The notes under the pieces were generated by a model. It saw nothing but the letters and a program-made list of their open reading frames with translations. It searched no databases and was not told the origin of the DNA. The position numbers and the translations under genes are program-made. From Paraburkholderia sp. IMGN_8 (lineage in GTDB: Bacteria > Pseudomonadota > Gammaproteobacteria > Burkholderiales > Burkholderiaceae), in assembly GCF_038050405.1 (NCBI RefSeq), contig NZ_CP150900.1, forward strand, positions 2,914,001-2,978,000: 64,000 nucleotides of DNA, given 5' to 3'. Each line of letters starts with the position of its first letter. Position 1 is the first letter of the stretch. Below, in pieces: positions 8,729 through 17,533 of this stretch.

Positions 8729-11182
8729 ATGGAATCCAGGCAGTCGATGCGCTATTCGGTCGAGATAAAAAAATTCCTCTATAGCCAGTACTTTTATGGC
8801 GGCCTGCGCATCGCAGTCGGCGTCTCGTTACCGGCTGTACTGTGCCTGATCGTGTTTCACGATCGCGATCTCGGCTTCACGATCGCGACCGGCGCGCTCG
8901 GCGCGTGCGTGGTCGACATGCCGGGACCGCTCAAGTACAAGCACAACGAAATGCTGGCGTGCAGCGTGATTGGCTTCCTGGCCGCGCTCGCCACCGGCCT
9001 CGCCACGGTCAACTCGGTGGCGCTGTGGTGCACGGTCGTACCGTTGACCTTCGTGCTGTCCTTGATCGTCGTGTACGGCAACCGCTGGCCGCAGATCAGC
9101 TTCGCGACGCTCTTCATGATGATCATGACGCTCGAGGAGCATTTCACGCCGATGCAGGCGCTCGTCAATGCGTCGTGGATTCTGGTGGGCGGCCTCTGGT
9201 ACACCTACTGGTCGACCTTCGTGAGCCGCTGGATGATGCATCGCATCGAACAGCAGGCGCTCGCCGAAAGCGTGTTCGCGTGCGCCGACTATCTGCTCGC
9301 GCGCGCGGCGTTCTACGATCTCGATAACGATCTGGACGAGTGCTACCGCAATCTGGTCGACAAGCAGATCGCCGCGGTCGATCGCCAGGATGCCGCGCGC
9401 GACATCGTGCTGCGCAACCTGCCGAAGCTGAAAACCGGCCGGCTCGAACCGCGCCGCGCGATGCTGTTCAATCTGTTTATCAACACCGTCGATCTGCACG
9501 AACTGTTTGTCGGCACGCATACCGATTACCCGATGGTGCGCAACACGTTCGGCGGCTCCGATCTGCTGGTGTTCTATCGCGATCTGATTCGCAAAGCCGC
9601 CGCCGATCTCGAAGAGATCGGGCTCGCGGTGCTGCAAAACCAGGTGCCGCATACGCGCGTCAATGTGAAGGCCGAATTGCGCGCCATCGAGTTCGAGATC
9701 GAGTTGATGCGCAAGCAGGATCTGGCGACCAAAAACCCCGAGGCCTATTCGGCGGTGTCGGCCACGTTCCGGCGCATCTGGAGCGCGACGCGGCTGATCG
9801 ACAAGATGCACAAGAGCCTGTCGAGCGACGCGCGCGTCACCGAAACCGAACTGCGCCTCGACCAGGCGCTCACGCGCTTCGTGTCGAGCCGCCGCGTGCC
9901 GTTCGGGCAGATCCTCTCGAATCTGACGATGGCCTCGCCGAGTTTCCGTCACGCGTTGCGCGTGACGATTGCCGTCGCGGTCGGCTTCTGGCTCGGCCGT
10001 CTGCTGCCGCTCACCAACGCCTACTGGATCGTGATGACCACCGTCATCATTCTGAAACCCGGCTATTCGCTGACCAAGCAGCGCAACGGGCAGCGGATCA
10101 TCGGCACGCTGATCGGCTGCGCGGTCAGCATTGCGCTGATGGTGTTCGTCAAAGAGCCGGCCGTTCTGCTGGTGGTGATGTTCGCGTCGATGGTGATGAG
10201 CTACAGCCTGCTGCTGTTCAACTACACGGCGAGCGTGGTGTTCACGTCGTCGTATGTGCTGCTGATGTTCCATCTGCTTGCGCCGGGCAGCATGCGCATC
10301 ATCGGCGAACGGGCGATCGATACGGTGGTGGGCTGCGCGATCGCGATTGCGGCAAGCCATCTGTTCCCATACTGGGAATACCGGTTGATGGGCAAGCTCG
10401 TCAACAACGTGATCAACGCGACCCGGCAGTATCTGGAAGCGAGCTGGTGGTGGAGCGGCAAACCGGCCGCCGCGGTTGCAGCGACCGTGACCGAAGCCGG
10501 CGCGCGCGCACCGGTGGCGGCGATGGCGGACCCGGCAATCGAGTTCGGCACGCCGGCGCTCGCAGTTGCTGGCAACGGTGCGGGTGTAGGTACGAACCCG
10601 GGCACCACTACCGTCAGCAACAACGCCACAGCCAAACCAGCTACTGCGACGTCTGCTGCCGCAGCAGCCGCCGCTACCGCGCTCGATCGCGACTATCGCT
10701 ACCGGCTCGCGCGCAAGAACGTCCATGTCGCGTTTGCCAATCTTGGCCAGGCGTTCCAGCGCATGATGCTGGAGCCCAAGTCGGCGCAGAAGTTCGTGCC
10801 GGAACTGAATGGCCTGCTGGTGCGCAGCCACGTGCTGGCGTCGCAGATCACGGTGGCGGCGCCTTTGCTGCGCACCTCGGCGCAACAACCAGAGGGCGTC
10901 TCGCTACAATCGCTGCAACGCGCGCTAAGCATAGTCCGCGACAATCTGACCGAAGCCGAGGCCGGCAATGCGCCGCCGGCCGATCAGGGCGAGCAGATCA
11001 AACAGTTGACGCGTGAACTGGATGCGATGGTGGTCGAGGCGGAGAAATCGCCGGACTATTCAGCGGACGCCGTGCATGACATCAAATTGCTTGCGCATCA
11101 ATGCAAGCAGATGCTCGCGGCGTCGGCACTGATTCGCAAGGATGCGAGCGTGATTCGCCTGCCGGAAGAGCGAGACTTGTAG
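8729..11182 (+). CDS. FUSC family inner-membrane protein (YccS/fusaric-acid-resistance type)
   Basis: The 817-residue product has two blocks of transmembrane helices (roughly residues 20-160 and 410-550), each followed by a cytoplasmic helical region. This is the layout of FUSC/YccS/aromatic acid exporter family proteins. The second block, around LGRLLPLTNAYWIVMTTVII, is characteristic of the FUSC_2-type domain. Members are proposed to export aromatic acids, but many have no known substrate. An Ala/Thr/Asn-rich stretch at about residues 585-655 looks like a disordered insertion. The next in-frame ATG (8747, MRYSVEIKKF) is an equally plausible start. The gene stands alone, so the substrate cannot be inferred from context. 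Confidence 0.85.
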   Translation: MESRQSMRYSVEIKKFLYSQYFYGGLRIAVGVSLPAVLCLIVFHDRDLGFTIATGALGACVVDMPGPLKYKHNEMLACSVIGFLAALATGLATVNSVALWCTVVPLTFVLSLIVVYGNRWPQISFATLFMMIMTLEEHFTPMQALVNASWILVGGLWYTYWSTFVSRWMMHRIEQQALAESVFACADYLLARAAFYDLDNDLDECYRNLVDKQIAAVDRQDAARDIVLRNLPKLKTGRLEPRRAMLFNLFINTVDLHELFVGTHTDYPMVRNTFGGSDLLVFYRDLIRKAAADLEEIGLAVLQNQVPHTRVNVKAELRAIEFEIELMRKQDLATKNPEAYSAVSATFRRIWSATRLIDKMHKSLSSDARVTETELRLDQALTRFVSSRRVPFGQILSNLTMASPSFRHALRVTIAVAVGFWLGRLLPLTNAYWIVMTTVIILKPGYSLTKQRNGQRIIGTLIGCAVSIALMVFVKEPAVLLVVMFASMVMSYSLLLFNYTASVVFTSSYVLLMFHLLAPGSMRIIGERAIDTVVGCAIAIAASHLFPYWEYRLMGKLVNNVINATRQYLEASWWWSGKPAAAVAATVTEAGARAPVAAMADPAIEFGTPALAVAGNGAGVGTNPGTTTVSNNATAKPATATSAAAAAAATALDRDYRYRLARKNVHVAFANLGQAFQRMMLEPKSAQKFVPELNGLLVRSHVLASQITVAAPLLRTSAQQPEGVSLQSLQRALSIVRDNLTEAEAGNAPPADQGEQIKQLTRELDAMVVEAEKSPDYSADAVHDIKLLAHQCKQMLAASALIRKDASVIRLPEERDL

Positions 11183-11215
11183 AGGCCGCGGCGCGATGCT
11201 CCGCCCTGGCGCGCT

Positions 11216-11413
11216 TTATTGCGAAGCGCCGCTCGCCGCTGTCGCTACCGCCGCGTCCGATGCACTCGACAGCGCCGGGGCTTTCTGGCGGTCGAAATCG
11301 CGCTTTTCCGTGATGGCGTTGTAGACGAGCGTAGCGATCACCAGCAGCACCGCGACCACAATAAAGATGGCAATGCCGAAGGTCGGGTTCTTCTTGCGCG
11401 GCGGATTGTTCAT
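11216..11413 (-). CDS. Small single-pass membrane protein, function unknown
   Basis: The 65-residue product starts at ATG 11413 (MNNPPRKKNPTFG). It has a short basic N-terminus, one hydrophobic helix at about residues 13-33, then a charged and Ala/Ser-rich tail. The longer open frame to 11581 adds a Cys/Arg-rich stretch that looks noncoding, so I rejected it. The gene ends 33 bp from the convergent FUSC-family gene. The composition resembles small Burkholderiales membrane proteins of unknown role; I do not recognise a family. Confidence 0.65.
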   Translation of the reverse strand: MNNPPRKKNPTFGIAIFIVVAVLLVIATLVYNAITEKRDFDRQKAPALSSASDAAVATAASGASQ

Positions 11414-11476
11414 GAGGCGGGCTCGGTTCGCGAGGCAGTCGCGGTTATGTCTGGAAAGGCGGCATTCTACGCCCAC

Positions 11477-11511
11477 TGAGCTTGCACACGGCTTGCAATT
11501 GGACAAGCTCA
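11477..11511. repeat. 8-bp inverted repeat between the small membrane gene and the Lrp-type regulator
   Basis: TGAGCTTG (11477-11484) and CAAGCTCA (11504-11511) are perfectly complementary around a 19-base loop. The site lies upstream of the small membrane protein gene and downstream of the regulator stop. It could be a protein-binding dyad or a weak transcript-end hairpin; no T-run follows. Confidence 0.35.
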
Positions 11512-11598
11512 CATGGTGTTGCAGGCAGATTCGCCGTCTTGCCTTGCTCGTTGCAGCAGCCAGGCGCCAGGACTGCCGCAACTCGCAGAAACTCGCCG

Positions 11599-12084
11599 CT
11601 AGCGCCCTTCCACAGCGGCCGACGGCCGCACCGGCAACGCCGTCGAATACTTGATCTGCTCCATGGCGAAACTCGAGCTCACGTCGTACAGCGGCACGGC
11701 GGCGATCAACTGCTTGTAGACGCGATCGTAGTCGTCGATATCGGACACCACCACGCGCAGCAGGTAATCGGTTTCACCGCTCATCCGGTATACCTCGACG
11801 ACTTCCGGAATATCCTGCACCGCACGCGTGAAAGTCAGCGCCCAGGCCTCGGTGTGCTGGTTGGTCCGCACCGCGACAAATACGGTCGTGCCCACGCCGA
11901 GCTTGCGCGCGTCGCACAGCGCCACCTGCGCGCGAATCACGCCCGCCTCCTTCAGACGTTGCAGCCGTTTCCAGCAAGGCGTTTGCGACAGGTTCACGCG
12001 TTGCGCCAACTCGGCGATCGGGAGGGTCGCGTCTTCCTGCAACAGTTCAAGCAGCTTCCGATCGATGATATCCATTCCCATCAT
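11599..12084 (-). CDS. decR: Lrp/AsnC-family regulator resembling cysteine-responsive DecR (YbaO)
   Basis: The 161-residue protein has an N-terminal winged helix (IDRKLLELLQEDATLPIAEL, recognition segment TPCWKRLQRL near residues 33-42) and a C-terminal RAM ligand-binding domain. The TPCWKRL segment and the C-terminal SSFAMEQIKY closely match, from memory, E. coli DecR, which senses cysteine and activates cysteine detoxification. The start is uncertain by a few codons: ATGs at 12084, 12081 and 12075 are in frame, and a GGGGGTG ribosome-binding sequence lies just upstream, best spaced for 12081. The gene is divergent from a thiol dioxygenase, and a perfect Lrp-type box lies 11 bp upstream of the start. 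Cysteine-responsive control of the neighbour is an inference. Confidence 0.85.
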   Translation of the reverse strand: MMGMDIIDRKLLELLQEDATLPIAELAQRVNLSQTPCWKRLQRLKEAGVIRAQVALCDARKLGVGTTVFVAVRTNQHTEAWALTFTRAVQDIPEVVEVYRMSGETDYLLRVVVSDIDDYDRVYKQLIAAVPLYDVSSSFAMEQIKYSTALPVRPSAAVEGR

Positions 12085-12094
12085 TTCACCCCCA

Positions 12095-12109
12095 TAGAAA
12101 ATTATTCTA
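12095..12109. promoter_or_regulatory. Lrp-type operator between decR-like gene and thiol dioxygenase gene
   Basis: TAGAAAATTATTCTA matches every position of the E. coli Lrp consensus YAGHAWATTWTDCTR. It sits in an AT-rich 134-bp divergent intergenic region inside otherwise GC-rich DNA. It is likely bound by the adjacent Lrp-family protein for autoregulation and for control of the divergent gene. Confidence 0.7.
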
Positions 12110-12218
12110 CTTTTAAGAACCCGAGGGGAATTATATGGAAACTCTTTCTCCAGACAAACAGGTATAAATGTAGCTATCCAAAAATATCGAGAAAGCAGCC
12201 GCCCGCTGCACAGCCATC

Positions 12219-12863
12219 ATGAACCAAGGCCTCCGTCCGACACCTTTCGACTGCCCCCCCGCCAGCGGCGCGCAGCTTGCCGAACCGAATGAAGCGGCCT
12301 CACGCGCGCAACGAAGCGCGCCGGTCGCGCACCTGTGCGACGCGCTCGACGCGATCTTCGAAGCCTGCGCGAAATTCCCCAAGCCGTCGGACTCCGCCTT
12401 TTTCGCCCGCGCCATGCGCATCGCGCTCGCGGACGCCGCGGCGAATCCCGCGCTGCTCACGCCTGCGCAACGCGAAGGCTCTGCCGAAAACTATCGGCGT
12501 CATCTGTTAGCCGCCGACCCGCAGGGCCGCTATGCCATAGCCGCACTGGTCTGGCTGCCACATCAGGCGAGCCCCGTGCATGGGCATCACACGTGGTGCG
12601 GCTATGCGGTGCTGGACGGCACGCTGAGCGAAACGGTATTCGAATGGAACGGCGCACAGCATTGCGCAAGCGCCACCCGCACGCAAGCTCGCAACAGCGG
12701 CGCGGTGTCGTTCGTGCGCGGCGGCCGCGGCGGCATTCACCGGCTGGGCAATTGCAGCAGCGAGCCCGCTGTCTCGCTGCATATCTACGGCGTCCCGGGC
12801 GCGCAAATCGCCACGCATGTCAACGACGTGGTGCGTGCAGCCGACGCGCCAGCGCTCGCCTAG
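12219..12863 (+). CDS. Thiol dioxygenase (cysteine dioxygenase type I family)
   Basis: The 214-residue protein belongs to the cupin-fold family of non-haem iron thiol dioxygenases, which oxidise cysteine or 3-mercaptopropionate to the sulfinate. The iron ligands are visible: HGH at residues 121-123 in SPVHGHHTWCGYAVLDG, and a third His near 188 in SLHIYG. A Cys at 127 falls close to the position of the Cys that forms the Cys-Tyr crosslink in mammalian enzymes. The glutamate-containing GTLSETVFEW after the motif also matches the family. I cannot tell from sequence whether cysteine or 3-mercaptopropionate is preferred. Divergent placement from a DecR-like cysteine regulator favours cysteine. 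The gene ends 60 bp from the convergent MscS gene. Confidence 0.85.
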   Translation: MNQGLRPTPFDCPPASGAQLAEPNEAASRAQRSAPVAHLCDALDAIFEACAKFPKPSDSAFFARAMRIALADAAANPALLTPAQREGSAENYRRHLLAADPQGRYAIAALVWLPHQASPVHGHHTWCGYAVLDGTLSETVFEWNGAQHCASATRTQARNSGAVSFVRGGRGGIHRLGNCSSEPAVSLHIYGVPGAQIATHVNDVVRAADAPALA

Positions 12864-12923
12864 GCGCGCTCATTCCGCTTGGCGATGCGGGCCGAGACCT
12901 TGGCCGACCCGCTCGTCATTCAA

Positions 12924-15530
12924 TCAGCTTTTGCCACCTGCTTCGCCTGCTGTGGGTATTTGCGGCGGGATCGGCGCAGTCTGTCCAGTCGGCGGCGGCG
13001 CAGGACGCGGTTCGTGCGAGACATCGCGCGCCACCGCGGCAGCCAGGTGAGCAGCCCGTACCGATGAGGCCGTATCAGCATGCGCGTGCGCATGACCGTG
13101 CACGCCGGACCCAGGAAGGTCGTCGTCCGGCAGAGCTTGCCCTTCGTTATCCTTCGACGATGTGTACACACGCATCTGCGGCACAGGTATCTCAATGCCG
13201 GCTTCGTCCATCTTGCGTTTGAGCCGCAGATTGAAGGCCCGCGCCACGCTCCATTGCTGCAGTGGCCGTGTCTTGATCTGACCTTTGACGACCATCCAGT
13301 TCGGATCGAAACGGTCCAGTCCCCACACCTCGATCGGCCCGAGCATTTCGCGCCGGTAACGGAAGTCGGCCATCAGATCGGCGCCGACTTCACGGATCAG
13401 TTGCGTGATCTGATCGACGTCGGTCGAGAAGCCCATCCGCACTTCGAACACCGCATAGGCGAAATCGCGCGACAGGTTCTTCACGATCTTGATCTGCGAG
13501 AACGGGATCGCGTGAATCGCGCCCTGCCCGTCGCGCAGCCGTACGGTACGGATCGACAGATGCTCGACGGTGCCCGCATGGCCACCGTCGACATCGATCC
13601 AGTCGCCGACTGAAATCGTATCTTCGATGATGATGAAGAGGCCCGTAATCAGATCGGTGACGAGCGACTGCGCGCCGAAACCGATCGCCAGACCGATCAC
13701 GCCCGCGCCTGCCAGCAGCGGCGTTACGTTGATGCCGAGGTTCGCCGCAGTGACGATACCGGCGATCGTCATGATCGACACCAGCAGCACGTTGCGCACC
13801 AGCGGCAACATCGTGCGCGCGCGCATGCTCGGATTGCGCGACTTGTTGCGCAGGCTGCCCGGGTTGAGCGCTTCAGTAATCGCCGTGTCGACCAGAATCC
13901 ACAACAGCCACGCTATGAACACCGTCGCGATGATCGCCGTCACAGCGTGTGCAATGCCGCGCGCCGCAACGTTTTTTTCGACCACCGCCGCGAGCGACAA
14001 ACCCCACAAACGCGCTGCCAGTTCGAAGAAAAACAGCCAGATGAAGAGCGTCAGCAACGTGCCGGAAAAGCGCAGCAAGCGCGTCAGATACGGCGAGCGG
14101 CGGCGTGCGCGCGGACTGCGCGGGCGCGTCATGCGCAGCACGATGGCCGACAGGAAGAAGGCCAGCACCAGCAACAGCGCGGTCACCAGAGAAATCTGCA
14201 GCACGCTTTCGCTGGTGCCCGAGCCGCCGAGGGTGGCGACGACCGAGGCCGTCGCGAGTACCAGCACCGGCACGTGCCATAGCGACGCGAGCACGTCGAA
14301 CGCGTCGGTCGCGGCCTTATGATCGTTGCGCTGCTGGTAGGCCCGGTTGCGGATCAGATGCGCGACCGGGCGGCGGAACGCCACCGCGAAATACGCGGTC
14401 AGCACGGCGGCCGTCATGTTGGCCACCGTCGAAATCAGGGCGGCAAGGTTCGACCCGAGTTGATGCGCGACGTCGTAGTTCACAGCCGCATCGCCGAGCG
14501 CGCCGCACACGCCGACCACGAACAGCAAGCGCCGCGCGTGATCGATCAGCAGATGCACCGCGACCCGCCGATGCCCTGAGCCGAACAGCGAAAACATGAT
14601 CAGACAGATCGCCGAAAACACCGCGCCCGCAACGATCGCATAGGCGACTACCATGCCTAGCGTGCGGCCAAGCGCATCGGGCATCGCGTGCACGAACAGG
14701 AGCGCCGCGAGAAACGCGACGATCCAGGGGCCCACGCGGCGCAACGCGAAAATCAGCAGCTCGCGCGTGGTGGGATTCGGCTTGAGTCCCATGACGATGC
14801 CGAAGCGCCGGTACAAGCGGTGCTGCAGATAGATCAGGGCGCCGGCGCAGGCGCCCCAGCCGGCCAGCATCGCGAACATCGACAACACGATGTGGCCGAG
14901 GCTCTCCTGCCCTTGGCCCGAAATGATCGTATACAACTCGTTGCCGGCCGCAGTTAAGCGTCCGGCCCAGTAGTGCACGGGCGAGCGGCCCTGATGCACG
15001 CCGGTTTCGAACGACGCGATGCCTGACGCGATCGCGCCCAGCAAGCCGGGACTCGGTTGCGCGGGCGCCGGCGGTGCGACGTTCTGCGAGACGTCGCGCA
15101 GCTTCTTGAGTTGCGCGACAAGCGCGGTGCGCTGACGGTCGTTGTCGAGCGTGGCAATGACGCTGTCGAGCGAGCGTGCCAGTTCCGCCTGGCTGGCGGG
15201 CGACGGCGCGGAGGCCGCCTCTGCCGCCGAGGCGCCGGAGGCCGCGGCGGGCGTCGCCGTCGCGCTATTGATCAGGCTCTGCAACGCCGGAATGACCGGG
15301 GTGCTACCGGCGGCCTGCGCGTTGGCGGGCATCCATCCCAGACACAGCAGCAGCGCGAGGCAGACAATGGCCGACCACGCGCCGGGCCACGCCGCGACGC
15401 GCGCGTGAACGCCGCGGCGAGCGCCGCATCGGGTATGACTAAAAGGAAATTGAAAGGCGGCGCGAGTCGCCGGCTGCCCGCCGTTGAACGGCGCAGCCCC
15501 GGACTCACGCCACAATGGGCATGACTGCAT
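12924..15530 (-). CDS. Large MscS-family mechanosensitive channel (YbiO-like)
   Basis: The 868-residue product begins with a hydrophobic export segment (VCLALLLCLGWMPANAQA, about residues 56-73). A periplasmic coiled-coil-like region of about 120 residues follows, then many transmembrane helices, and then the conserved MscS pore and beta domain: ANLGINVTPLLAGAGVIGLA, GFGAQSLVTDLITGLFIIIE and DWIDVDGGHAGTVEHLSIRT. This architecture fits the moderate-conductance channel YbiO rather than the small MscS. The role would be release of solutes under hypo-osmotic shock. The C-terminal tail is long and rich in His, Pro and Ala. The first 40 residues before the signal segment look unusual, so the true start could lie further in, but I see no better in-frame start codon. 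Confidence 0.9.
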   Translation of the reverse strand: MQSCPLWRESGAAPFNGGQPATRAAFQFPFSHTRCGARRGVHARVAAWPGAWSAIVCLALLLCLGWMPANAQAAGSTPVIPALQSLINSATATPAAASGASAAEAASAPSPASQAELARSLDSVIATLDNDRQRTALVAQLKKLRDVSQNVAPPAPAQPSPGLLGAIASGIASFETGVHQGRSPVHYWAGRLTAAGNELYTIISGQGQESLGHIVLSMFAMLAGWGACAGALIYLQHRLYRRFGIVMGLKPNPTTRELLIFALRRVGPWIVAFLAALLFVHAMPDALGRTLGMVVAYAIVAGAVFSAICLIMFSLFGSGHRRVAVHLLIDHARRLLFVVGVCGALGDAAVNYDVAHQLGSNLAALISTVANMTAAVLTAYFAVAFRRPVAHLIRNRAYQQRNDHKAATDAFDVLASLWHVPVLVLATASVVATLGGSGTSESVLQISLVTALLLVLAFFLSAIVLRMTRPRSPRARRRSPYLTRLLRFSGTLLTLFIWLFFFELAARLWGLSLAAVVEKNVAARGIAHAVTAIIATVFIAWLLWILVDTAITEALNPGSLRNKSRNPSMRARTMLPLVRNVLLVSIMTIAGIVTAANLGINVTPLLAGAGVIGLAIGFGAQSLVTDLITGLFIIIEDTISVGDWIDVDGGHAGTVEHLSIRTVRLRDGQGAIHAIPFSQIKIVKNLSRDFAYAVFEVRMGFSTDVDQITQLIREVGADLMADFRYRREMLGPIEVWGLDRFDPNWMVVKGQIKTRPLQQWSVARAFNLRLKRKMDEAGIEIPVPQMRVYTSSKDNEGQALPDDDLPGSGVHGHAHAHADTASSVRAAHLAAAVARDVSHEPRPAPPPTGQTAPIPPQIPTAGEAGGKS

Positions 15531-15718
15531 GGCGATCCGTAAGAAAACGGGAGACGCCAGTGTAGCCGCAGTTGCACCGCGAGCGACCGAACATGCGTAA
15601 CCGAATGTTAGGACGCTTGCGCGTGCCCGGAATGTGAGGCCGGACTGGCTTTCACATCCACGGCACGCCCATTACCACGCGCATGTAGAGCGCAGGCGTC
15701 ATAGCGCTTCCGCTACGC

Positions 15719-16366
15719 TCAATAAGCCACCGTCGCGATCTGACGAATGAAACGGCCCTGCTCCAGTTCATCGACGAAGGCGATCGCGTAGTCTTCCGCG
15801 GAAATGCGGCTGTTGCCTTCGGTGTCGACCAGCAACGTGCTCGTGCCCGTGCGGAACTTGCCGGTGCGCTCGCCCGGAGCGATCAGCGCGGCGGGGGCAA
15901 AGAAAGTCCAGTCGAGGTCGGCCACGCTACGGTAATAGTTGAACACGTCACGGTGCGCGAGCGCAACCGCTTTGTAGGCTTCGGGAAAACCGTCCGTATC
16001 GACCAGTTGCTTGCCCGGCGCCACTTCAAGCGAACCCGCGCCGCCCACCACCACAAGGCGCTTCAGGCCGGCGGCGCGCGTGCCTTCGACCAGCGCATGG
16101 GTCGCTTTCGTGAGCGCAGCCACATCGCCGTGCGGCGGCGCGTAGGCGCTGGCCACCACATCGTGACCGCGCGCCGCGGCGCCGACGCTGGCGGCGTCGA
16201 GCAGATCCGCCTTGGCAGCATGCAGATTCGCCACGTCGGCGGGCACGCGTGCCGGATTGCGCGCCAGCGCCGTCACCTGATGGCCGCGCTGGGCTGCTTC
16301 CGCGGCGATCCGCGAACCAATCATGCCGGTGGCGCCAAACAATGCGATTCTCAACTGTTTGCTCAT
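15719..16366 (-). CDS. NAD(P)-binding oxidoreductase of the NmrA/YwnB type
   Basis: The 215-residue protein has an N-terminal Rossmann fold with ALFGATGMIGSRIAAEAAQR (GxxGxxG at about residues 10-16). It then shows the pattern of atypical short-chain dehydrogenases related to NmrA, flavin reductase and YwnB: DLLDAASVGAAARGHDVVAS, then VVVGGAGSLEVAPG. No catalytic YxxxK is obvious, typical of this subgroup. The probable role is redox or quinone/flavin reduction, or redox sensing; the substrate is unknown. It is transcribed in the same direction as an Rrf2 regulator, and the two genes carry near-identical operators 25 bp upstream of their start codons. In Bacillus the ywnA (Rrf2) and ywnB genes are likewise neighbours. 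Confidence 0.8.
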   Translation of the reverse strand: MSKQLRIALFGATGMIGSRIAAEAAQRGHQVTALARNPARVPADVANLHAAKADLLDAASVGAAARGHDVVASAYAPPHGDVAALTKATHALVEGTRAAGLKRLVVVGGAGSLEVAPGKQLVDTDGFPEAYKAVALAHRDVFNYYRSVADLDWTFFAPAALIAPGERTGKFRTGTSTLLVDTEGNSRISAEDYAIAFVDELEQGRFIRQIATVAY

Positions 16367-16390
16367 TTCGATGCTCCTGTCATTAGCTTA

Positions 16391-16413
16391 TATGTAACCA
16401 TGTTAATTACATA
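16391..16413. promoter_or_regulatory. Operator-like dyad upstream of the YwnB-type oxidoreductase
   Basis: TATGTAA (16391-16397) and TTACATA (16407-16413) are perfectly inverted around nine bases. The core TGTAACCATGTTAATTACAT differs at only one position from the site before the Rrf2 gene. The dyad begins exactly 25 bp upstream of the ATG, so binding would probably block the promoter or initiation complex. Confidence 0.75.
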
Positions 16414-16510
16414 TAATGCGGAAAAAAGCGGGGCCACCGCCCCGTCCGTTATCAAGCGCATGCGTCTTGACTACTCGCCACGCGCCCTCTCCTACAGCTT
16501 CTTTATCGCG

Positions 16511-16966
16511 TCACCCGTGCGGGCGCCGCTTGCGTTCGCGCGCCCGTTCGGCACGCACTACGTCTGCGGTGGCATCGGCAAGCGTGCGTGCGCCAAGCGA
16601 TGCCTCCATTGCCTGCTGTGCTTCGCCGATGATGTCACGCAGCACAACCTGAATATTCCGCCCGACCATGCACGCCGGATTCGGCTCCTCGCGATGCAGC
16701 GCGAACAATTGCGCGTCGTCCACCGCACGGTACACCTCGAGCAAGGTGATGTCTTCCGGCGCCCGAGCCAGCAGCGCGCCGCCGCCCGCGCCGAGTTGCG
16801 AGCTGGTGAGGCCCGCTTCGGCCAGCATGGTCAGCAGACGCCGGATCAGCGCGGGATTCGTATTCACGCTGCCCGCGATCATCTCCGACGATAACGGCAC
16901 GCCCTCCTGCAACGACAGCAGCGCGAGCACATGCACCGCAAACGCAAACCGGCTACTCGTATTCAC
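16511..16966 (-). CDS. Rrf2-family transcriptional regulator lacking the Fe-S cysteines
   Basis: I chose the GTG at 16966, giving MNTSSRFAFAVHVLALLSLQ, the normal Rrf2 N-terminus, with GGGCAGG just upstream. A TTG at 16990 would add eight residues. The roughly 151-residue product has the winged-helix segment SSEMIAGSVNTNPALIRRLL and the wing GLTSSQLGAGGGALLARAPE. The central region has only one Cys (PNPACMVG), so the three-cysteine cluster site of IscR/NsrR is missing and the protein resembles YwnA. Its own operator-like dyad starts 25 bp upstream of the GTG, the same distance as in the oxidoreductase gene. I infer autoregulation and control of the neighbour; the signal may be a reactive electrophile or thiol stress, but that is a guess. 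Confidence 0.85.
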   Translation of the reverse strand: MNTSSRFAFAVHVLALLSLQEGVPLSSEMIAGSVNTNPALIRRLLTMLAEAGLTSSQLGAGGGALLARAPEDITLLEVYRAVDDAQLFALHREEPNPACMVGRNIQVVLRDIIGEAQQAMEASLGARTLADATADVVRAERARERKRRPHG

Positions 16967-16990
16967 AGCAAACCTGCCCGGCAACGACAA

Positions 16991-17013
16991 TGTGTAACCA
17001 TATTAATTACATT
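16991..17013. promoter_or_regulatory. Operator-like dyad upstream of the Rrf2 gene
   Basis: TGTGTAA (16991-16997) and TTACATT (17007-17013) form a near-perfect dyad with the same nine-base spacer family, and the core TGTAACCATATTAATTACAT repeats the site at 16391. It starts 25 bp upstream of the GTG start of the Rrf2 gene. Confidence 0.75.
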
Positions 17014-17065
17014 TAATTCGCTTGTCAAACTGTCCTCAAACCGTCGAACGGGCTCGCCGGCGCAT

Positions 17066-17533
17066 TTACTTATCCATCTGCTTTTGCGCATCGCTCGAAG
17101 TCGACGAAGAAGTCGAAGCGTTGGCCGACGACGCCGTATTCTGCGCCGACCATTCCTGCAGCTTGCGCCCTGCCGTCTCCAGCCTCTGACCGGTCAGCGA
17201 AGCAGCCTTGCCAAGCTGCGCGTTGGCCGCGCTCGCCGCGCCTTGCAGATTGGCTTGCGCGCTTGATGCGAGCGACGCTGGATCGATCTTGATCGACGGC
17301 GCGGAGGCCGAGTCGAGGTTCTGCTGCGCAGCGGCCCTGGTCGCGTCGACTTGCTGGCCGACATAGCTGGCCGCCTGATCGAGCTTCTGACCGGCGGCTT
17401 GCGCGACGTCATTGAGCTTGCCGGCGACCTGCCCTGCCGATGCATCATTCTTCTGACAAGCAGCCAGGCCGCTCAACGCGAGAACGACAAAAGCGGCGCG
17501 ACGCAGCAACGGCGAACGAATAGATGAAATCAT
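17066..17533 (-). CDS. Predicted lipoprotein with helical Ala/Gln-rich body
   Basis: The 155-residue protein has a signal peptide ending in the lipobox LAAC (Cys at residue 26), so it should be lipid-anchored. The mature part is Ala, Gln and Ser rich with repeated [19 protein letters not shown] helical segments and a Ser/Thr-rich C-terminus. It has no catalytic motif. Similar proteins occur across Burkholderia as uncharacterised lipoproteins. It lies in the same orientation as the Rrf2 gene but downstream of nothing obvious. Function unknown. Confidence 0.8.
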   Translation of the reverse strand: MISSIRSPLLRRAAFVVLALSGLAACQKNDASAGQVAGKLNDVAQAAGQKLDQAASYVGQQVDATRAAAQQNLDSASAPSIKIDPASLASSAQANLQGAASAANAQLGKAASLTGQRLETAGRKLQEWSAQNTASSANASTSSSTSSDAQKQMDK

